Assembly (NCBI GenBank): GCA_905250025.1 | Contig: CAJNOJ010000010.1 | Span: 610,964 to 674,963 of the forward strand | Direction of reading: 5' to 3' | Length of the DNA stretch: 64,000 nucleotides | Source of the DNA: Adineta ricciae | Taxonomy: Eukaryota > Rotifera > Eurotatoria > Adinetida > Adinetidae | Shown: positions 57,330-64,000 of the stretch, in pieces | How the letters are laid out: each line of letters starts with the position of its first letter | Position numbering within the stretch: position 1 is the first letter of the stretch | Program-made: the position numbers and the translations under genes | The notes under the pieces: model-generated | Told to the model about the DNA's origin: nothing | Databases searched by the model: none | What the model saw: the letters and a program-made list of their open reading frames with translations, nothing else

Positions 57330-59079
57330 TTAGACATTCATTGGAAACGTATCAGGTATATGATCTTTCTCAGCTTCAGCCCATGTCGGATGAATTTCTA
57401 GAGGTCTCAATGCGCGCGTGATTTCAATATGAATAACACAATCGAATTGGGCAGATATGCTTGCATCGAGGTAGTGCGATTGTCGTTCAGTTCGTGGACG
57501 GTAGATCACACCGATGGCACGTTCTAATCGTTGCTTTCGTAGTTCTTGACAGAGTTCTTTCGAAATTTCAATTGATGGATTATTTGAACGAAATAAAAGA
57601 AAATATTGGCCATGCTGAGATAATGATGGACTTTTGACTAGCGCTTGATGAAACAGAAATTCAAAACTTTCATTAAGTGCCAACCGTACACGCTTAAAGT
57701 CGGGATCGATGTCCCAATTATCCGATGCTGTCACAGTACCGGTATATGTCGTAAATGCAATATTATAAGTCTTTTCTATACCAAACCGTTCGCGGACTAG
57801 TTGTCCAATATTAAGTTTACCCGAACGACTTCTCTCAGTTTCACGAGCATCGCCAATATGAGAATTATGTGCCTAGAAACACGGAATAGTCAATCATACC
57901 TTTCTTTCATCAATAGATCGACTTACCCAAATGATCGCTTTTGTTCCTGGCCCATGATGTTCGAGTAGATCTTTTAAACAATCATACATATGTGTATCAC
58001 GTATATTCCATGCGATTTGTCCACCGTCGAGCATATGTCGATAGTATTTTTCAGCTTCACGAACAATTTTCGCGTTTTCCATTGCGTAGAAACTTTCTTC
58101 AAGTTCAGTTTCAGTGGATTTTTCATTAGCAACTATCTCAGCATGTCGTTCTAACATTTTCGTCAACACTTTGATTGCTTCTTTTCGACAACTGGTTGTT
58201 ATATTCGCTCGAGCACACACACCGTACTCATGCTCATCAGTGTATCGATCAAAGCACCGATAATTCTTGCGTGCCAATCTCAGAAGATCTAAACGAAGAA
58301 AAATATCGAATGAAGAATTATGTCGGTTGATCGAGAGAGATAGGAACTGACCAGGTGCGTGGTTTCCTAAATATTTCAACACTTCTTCACGCGACGATTG
58401 CAAACTGTACAGATCAAGACCGAAAAAGCCGACTTTTGCCTTTCGATCGTTGATGTTTTCATTATACTGTCGAAGCCACGTAAGAAAGTCAACGATGACC
58501 TTGTTTCGCCTATGCACAGATCATGAGAGAGTGACTGAGAAGGATGAAAGCTCTACCATAGCCAAGGCGGAAATCGCGTAAAATCTCTTAGTGAATCCTC
58601 GGCATCTTTGATTGTTGATGTTGATGTACTCTTTATCCATTGGTTCACACGATATGCTGGTGGCCAATCTGCTTCACAAGCAATAATCGTAAAACCCTAT
58701 TGATACACATAATAAAGTCTAATTTGACATTAAAAAAAACCAATTCTTTCTACTTTTTCTTGTATCAATCGCTTGGTTATTTCCGCTCGATGTGAGTAGA
58801 AGTCATGTGTGCCTTAAAATTCCAATGTAAGAAAACCTTTGTTCAAGATTCAATTGAGAAAACTTTTTCATTCCATATACCATGCGAAGCTTCGCCAATC
58901 AGTACGATTTGACCATCACCTATCGCTGATAAAATTGAATCATAGTCTTTTGGTTCATTCGCACGTAAACACTGTGCATTTTCTTCTATCAATTGCACAA
59001 CTTTTGGATCCGGCTTTGTCATAGTCGACCGAATTCTATCTGGAAATGAACTGTCGCTAATATCTTCGGCATCATACAT
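57330..59079 (-). CDS. Erythromycin esterase family protein (bacterial type, with introns)
   Basis: Members of this family are mostly bacterial hydrolases; a few destroy macrolides, but most have unknown substrates. The ATG at 59079 opens MYDAEDISDSSFPD. Then comes the first signature, VLIGEASHG joined by an intron to THDFYSHRAEITKRLIQEK, with the conserved Glu and His. GFTIIACEADWPPAYRVNQW follows after another intron. The C-terminal half carries KAKVGFFGLDLYSLQSS, MLDGGQIAWNIRDTHMYDCL, then KAIIWAHNSHIGDARETE across a further intron. It ends in YRPRTERQSHYLDASISAQF and AEKDHIPDTFPMNV. All motifs of the active site are present. The introns are short and GT-AG like host genes, so it is integrated in the host genome. 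Bacterial origin is inferred from the family's distribution. Confidence 0.85.
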
Positions 59080-59953
59080 GTGGAAGAAGAGGAAGAAAAT
59101 ATGTAAACTAGCGCTTATGTCTCATTGGTTTTTCGCAATGTTCTTTTTTCCGGAACGAACGAACGAACGAACTACTATTTTCTTATTTCTTTATCCTTAT
59201 TGGTTCCGAACGATTTCTTTCTTCTGTCTGATTAATTGTATTTGGCCTTGGGATGCATCTTTTTTTTCAGTTAATATTAACTCTTATTTTTCCCAATGAA
59301 ACTTTCCATTTTCCCGTATCAGAAGCAGAAGGTCAATCTTAATCCTTCATTAGGCAGAAGGTCAAAGCAGCGATGACCAACATTTGTTCATTATTTTACC
59401 ATATGTTTCTGTGATTGGCTTTATATTCTCACAGTATGATTGACGTAAATAGATTTGAATCCTGCTGACATTGTCTACACTTATACAACACTCTTACTTC
59501 TATAACTATATACGACAGTGAACAGGTGCAGAAATTTTTCTTCCGTTCGACATAATGTTGAAACTTGCGTAGGACATCGTTCAATCGAACGAATTTTTCA
59601 TCGACGAATCTGCTGTGAATTGCATATCGACATGTGGAAATAATTAAGCAGAAATGCAATGATTGTTTTACATTGTTGTATGTAATTAAGTATTCTACTG
59701 ATTAGACTAGACAAGTGTGCGTCATTGACATTAGATCATTCGTTCGGATACTTATGTTTTGTTTCTCCTGTTTGTGTATTTAATTGGATGAAGTGTTCTT
59801 TACTTCTTTTATATTCTAGATGCGAAGACGTCGACATATTGCTTTCGCATCTACTTAACGAATTACTTGCAATCCTTTACTCGTCATTTTTATATTCCAG
59901 TAGTGTGTGTGTGTGTTCGCCATTGAGTTCTTGTTTTGTTTACTTGCATTTGT
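59080..59953. other. Intergenic, upstream of TRAK first exon
   Basis: Divergent spacer between the esterase-family gene (minus) and TRAK (plus). A short AACG tandem lies at 59155-59170. A GT microsatellite lies at about 59902-59916, just before the first TRAK exon. No gene seen. Confidence 0.4.
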
Positions 59954-62900
59954 ATGTCCCATGCGACGATATCAAGCAAAGGTCCATCGACCGTTGATTG
60001 TGAAGTCCTAACGGGTAAGTATCGAATGATATTCTTCTCATTTATTTATCTAATCGAAATGATTTCATTCAAGGCGAAAGAAATTTTTTGCCTTAATGAA
60101 TGTCTACTTAATCTTTGTTATGATGAAATCAGAAGCGATTCTTTTTTTCTAATATTTTCTTTTTGCGTAATATAAGTATGCACACGTAAGTCCTGTCAAT
60201 ATCTGTTACATATGTATCACAATACCAAGGATAGGATAGTTGCTTACGTTTCTTTTCATCACATTTGATTAAGAAAAGAACAAAAAATAATACTCTTCAG
60301 TTTTCATCTTGATTACTCATTGTTTCTATGCAAAACAGCTACGAATACTTGACTTCATTGATGTACAGAACAGTTCCATTTATCATAGAACGAGTTGCGT
60401 ACGACTTCTGAGCACGAGACGTACATTCATTACTTCTCTTTTCTCTATGCAAGCGAGAATAATGAGAGATTGATCGATTATTTTTGATAATGAGTGGTAA
60501 TTATCATTTATTCGAATGATTCTAATTGATATGAATTGTTTTATTTAGACATTCATACTCAATCTAATCTAGCTGAAGTCGAAGTTGTTAGTCTTGTTCA
60601 GGAATTAATTCCCCGTTATCGTTTGCGTGCTGAAACTGATTTTGCTTGTTCGAACGAAGATTTCATCCAAACACCGCGTATCGACGGTTCCGAGTTCGAA
60701 CCGCTAACCAACGAGCAAATTCGTGCACTTCTCGATTATTACGGTAAGAAGGAAAGTAAATTCTTTCTAGTATTTCGCCTTTTTCTTTCAGGATCATCAA
60801 GCAATCGAATCAGTCAAATGACGAAAACATATCATGATCTAAGCGCCGTCACTCGCATGTTAGAGGATCGCGAGAATGATCTACAAATGGCAGTGACGTT
60901 AGGTCAGACATTACTGGAAAGTAATGGTTCATTACGTAATCAAGTCACGCTACTCGAACATGATATTGAGCAGACAACGGAAATCGTTAAACAGCTGAAA
61001 CATGATTTGCTTTTGAAGGAACGTTTGATTCGATTTTATACAGATATGGATCAGGAGACTTCACCAACAGAAGCAAAGTAAAGTGAACACTTTCGATAGA
61101 GATGTAATTGTATTCGGATGTTGTTTTTTTTTTCAAGTCCATTCGATTCTCACCATTATGAACAAAAGATTCGAAATCTTGAATACGAAAACCAAGAACT
61201 ACGAGCTGAAGTAAATGAATAGACTGTATTAATATTTCTAATTTCTAGTTTTCTAGACTATACAATTGAAAGTCGATGCAGAGAATTACGAACAACAGGA
61301 ACAAGCGATTGTTGATCATTTCGCTAATGCTTTATGTAAGTTTTTCGGCGTGTAGTCGTGAAAGAACATCGTATGGGAACTACTTTGTTTAGCGCATGCC
61401 AATGCGGATATTGAAACTTTACAAGAAGTAATTGTGAAGAAGACCGATGAAAATAATAAGCAGCAAGATGAACTTGTTCGTCTATCTTATGAAATGCGTG
61501 AAATTCATCGTCGTTTAACGGAATTGAAGAAAGAAAATGAAGAATTGAAACTACTTCTCTCATTAGCAGGCAAAACTCGACATGAATACGAAAATAAAGT
61601 AAAACAAACGCTGGAATTCATACATCTACGGACATCTTTCATTTAGATTGAAGATCTGGAGAAAAATTACAGTGAATGTATGTCAAAACTTCACAAATCT
61701 CAAGAAGAAATCAACTTCCTTCAAAAGAACTTGATAATCAATTCCCCTACATCTCCTATGTGCGATACGAATGCAAATAATCGTACCGTTTTTCTTTCAC
61801 CAGTCGAATACGCAAACTTCATGAGCTTGGAAAACTCATTAAAGTCAGAACTCGAGGAAATTCTAGAAGATCCTCATCAGCTCTGTCATTCGACCATCAA
61901 GACAGGTCGCAGATCAACTCGACGTCGTCGGCTAAAGCGAGGTCAAAGCGATACCGACGGCGAATCATCAATGAATGATTCGGCTTTCAGTGACAGCGAA
62001 AGTTTAAGCAGGTAAATATTCGCATGACAAAAGTACATTTGTCTTTTCATTAAATTATCAATGCTTAGCGCTTCATCATGCCGTTTTTGTCAGCGATCTT
62101 CACCCATTCCTATAGATGAATCGAAGTATGCATGTTTTTGAATTTGTTGACTGATATCGAAAGTTCGATTTGAAATCTATGTAGATCTGCTTCGGCAAGT
62201 AGTGATCGAAGAATGCCAGTGGAAATTTCGTCAAGGTTGAGATTGGTAAAAAGATTAGAAGGTAATTGGAGCTGAGAAATGTTTTGTAGAGAAATATTTT
62301 GTTTGTAAACAGGATCCAATATGTTGAAGCGATGGCAAGAATTAGCTGAACCAAGTTTTTCGTCGTGCCTTCAATCTATTCCTGGTGTTTATACGCGTGC
62401 TGAAATTTTACATGAAGTTGATGAAACCGATGAAGACGGTTCAGTCACACCGGAAAATGAATCAGAAGGTAAACGAAAAATTAGACTTCCATTGAGCTTT
62501 TTAACATATCTTGGATTGGTTTAGAACGACTGTCAATAAGTGTCGAAAAGAATTCACCTGAAATGCCTCGTCATCTTCAACAGTGAGTGCTTTGATCATT
62601 CTGTCTATTCAGATGAAGAGGAAAACTATGTTTGTAGTACATCGACACGTCGAATGAATTTAGTCGAACTGTTAAAGAAAGAAGGTTTAACAGCGCGTAC
62701 ATTAAATTCATCGCATGCGTTGTCTGAGTTTGAAAAAACCTTTCTAACTTGTTCATTACCCTCTCGTTTCCATCGATCTACAACAACAAACGTTCCTGAC
62801 CCCGATGAATCTGACGACGACGATGGCCTTGACGAACCAGCAACACCACCTTCATCTCCCACCCACGATGCTCAGCTTCAAACAAGTGTGCTTCTTCATC

Positions 62901-63247
62901 AAGCGATGCAACGTTTGGTTAAACTATCTTTACACACCTTCGAAACACTGACAACTTCTTTTACTCCGACGAAAGATCATCATCATGAGAGTGAATGTAA
63001 CGAAACTGCACAACGACTGCGAACGATAAGCACAATCACTCCGCCATCATCACCTACATTCAGTGGTCTCGTCCCACCCACGCCGAACACAGCAATACAT
63101 GCAATCAAAACAAGTACTTTTCTACGTGCTTCATCATTAAATCCATTTACTAAGAAATCAATATCTCAAGCATTTCCGACGATTTCACCTGGTGAAACAC
63201 CATCGATCGTCGACGATCTCATCAGAGGTCATCTTCCACGTTTATAA
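59954..63247 (+). CDS. TRAK: Trafficking kinesin-binding protein (TRAK/Milton)
   Basis: TRAK/Milton links Miro on mitochondria to kinesin-1 and dynein. The core exon from 60551 reads EVEVVSLVQELIPRYRLRAE, EQIRALLDYYG, then RISQMTKTYHDLSAVTRMLE and DLQMAVTLGQTLLESN. This is the HAP1/TRAK N-terminal coiled coil, including the spindly-type motif region. Further coiled-coil exons include LVRLSYEMREIHRRL, KKENEELKLLLSLAG and KNYSECMSKLHKSQEEI. A middle patch SPVEYANFMSLENSLKSELE recalls the Milton domain. The C-terminal region is Ser/Pro-rich with a Thr-rich end and stops at TAA (63245-63247). Two possible first exons exist: ATG at 59954 (MSHATISSKGPSTVDCEVL) and ATG at 60490 (MSD). Both splice in phase 1 to the exon at 60551. 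Confidence 0.88.
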
Positions 63248-63748
63248 ACTTCGAAAAAAGTCAATCAATTTCATCTCACCTTTGCATGGAACAAGCGAAG
63301 TCTTTGTATATTTATTCGAAATATCACTAGGCTTTTTTCATTTCTCCAAGATAATATTAATAGTTAGAATATACTTATGTATCGTATTACTAACTAGTCC
63401 ATTTGCTTTCAGTGGATCTGACATTATTTTTTTTCCTTTTTCAATGTAAATGTTTTTTTGCGAAAACATTTTTTCGTTATGACAAACGCTTTGTCAATGC
63501 GCCCTGTCGCTTTTTTGTTCATTATGATTACAACAATATAACACATAGAATAAACATTAGTTATTCATGTTAAATGAAATTATCAATTCAATATTCGCAT
63601 CGCGGTATGCAGATGCATGTTTCAACGAATAGCAACTAACGACATCTTACTAAACATTCTATTGATCGATCGAACATTGCATAGACTAGTTACTATACAG
63701 TAGTTTCCATTACGTTATTTTTTTACTTAGCTGATTTGAAAGGAAAGC
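63248..63748. other. Intergenic after TRAK
   Basis: TRAK 3'UTR and upstream of the last gene. TTACTTAG ends 18 nt before its ATG. No gene seen. Confidence 0.4.
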
Positions 63749-64000
63749 ATGTTAGGTGTTCATAGTTTTCGGCAGACAAGTCGATATTTCATTTTGAATG
63801 CAACACGATCAAGCTTCTCGACAGTACGACAGGCAAAGCAGACGGAAAGTAATCCAACGAATGTCGATCAGTTGAATACCACAGCAAGAAAAATCGGTGA
63901 TTATGAAGCAATACCTTCGAACGACCTCTTAGAAGCGAAACGAACCATCAGAGACGAAAAGAATGATCCAGCACTAGTCGTTACAAGTACGGAAAAGTTC
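63749..64000 (+). CDS. N-terminal part of a probable mitochondrial protein (cut by window edge)
   Basis: ATG at 63749 opens a frame that runs to the window end, 84 codons. The first 30 residues (MLGVHSFRQTSRYFILNATR, then SSFSTVRQ) are rich in Arg, Ser and hydrophobics and lack acidic residues, a typical mitochondrial presequence with likely cleavage near FSTVRQ. The rest is acidic and helical (RKIGDYEAIPSNDLLEAKRT). Too little is present to name the family. Confidence 0.55.
   Translation, partial: MLGVHSFRQTSRYFILNATRSSFSTVRQAKQTESNPTNVDQLNTTARKIGDYEAIPSNDLLEAKRTIRDEKNDPALVVTSTEKF

Noticed and set aside
57330..59079. Bacterial contamination in the assembly
   Set aside because: The gene has several short GT-AG introns like its neighbours and lies between clear animal genes.
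1..64000. tRNA, rRNA, CRISPR arrays or an intact retrotransposon
   Set aside because: No cloverleaf, rRNA-like block, spaced direct-repeat array or reverse transcriptase/integrase motif was seen by eye; a covariance-model scan would be decisive.

Overview
The window is nuclear DNA of an invertebrate animal, most likely a bdelloid rotifer (Adineta/Rotaria-like). It is AT-rich. Genes are densely packed on both strands and cut by many 40-80 bp GT-AG introns. Three features point to bdelloids: a histone H2A variant with a long Ser/Lys-rich tail (such unusual H2As are known from bdelloids), bacterial-type genes embedded among clear metazoan orthologues, and many splice-acceptor-like AGs just before start codons, as expected if spliced-leader trans-splicing is used (reported for bdelloids). 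No rRNA, tRNA, CRISPR or intact transposon was seen.

Layout, 1-20 kb: MED12 (minus, runs off the left edge), a DEPDC1-like DEP protein (minus) divergent from a sterol O-acyltransferase (plus), a small NRARP-like ankyrin protein, a tiny secreted Cys-rich protein with a TATA box, a poorly coding stretch holding degenerate repeats and gene debris, heat shock factor (plus), and a small Ser-rich protein with a TATA box.

20-35 kb, plus strand: an F-BAR protein with long introns, fructose-1,6-bisphosphatase, the ULK3 kinase, and an intronless M28-type zinc peptidase that may have been acquired horizontally.

35-45 kb, minus strand: a head-to-tail row of histone H2A variant, ANKEF1, DCP1, VPS39 and ING4/5. 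The last three are only 106 and 124 bp apart, and VPS39 and ING have an AG directly abutting the ATG.

45-64 kb: two tandem GPCR paralogues with the same exon structure, STARD3 (MENTAL + FFAT-like + START), KRIT1 without a visible Nudix domain, PGRMC (minus) divergent from mitoribosomal mS29/DAP3 (plus), an intron-containing erythromycin-esterase family gene of bacterial type, the TRAK/Milton mitochondrial transport adaptor with two possible first exons, and the start of a probable mitochondrial protein.

The genes are mostly unrelated housekeeping functions: transcription (MED12, HSF, ING), mRNA decay (DCP1), endolysosomal and sterol traffic (VPS39, STARD3, SOAT, PGRMC) and mitochondria (mS29, TRAK). 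I found no multi-gene novel system. The best leads are the possible trans-spliced cluster, the H2A with two alternative tails, the two probable horizontally acquired enzymes, and several domain-level oddities. All exon joins were made by eye from splice signals and reading frame.
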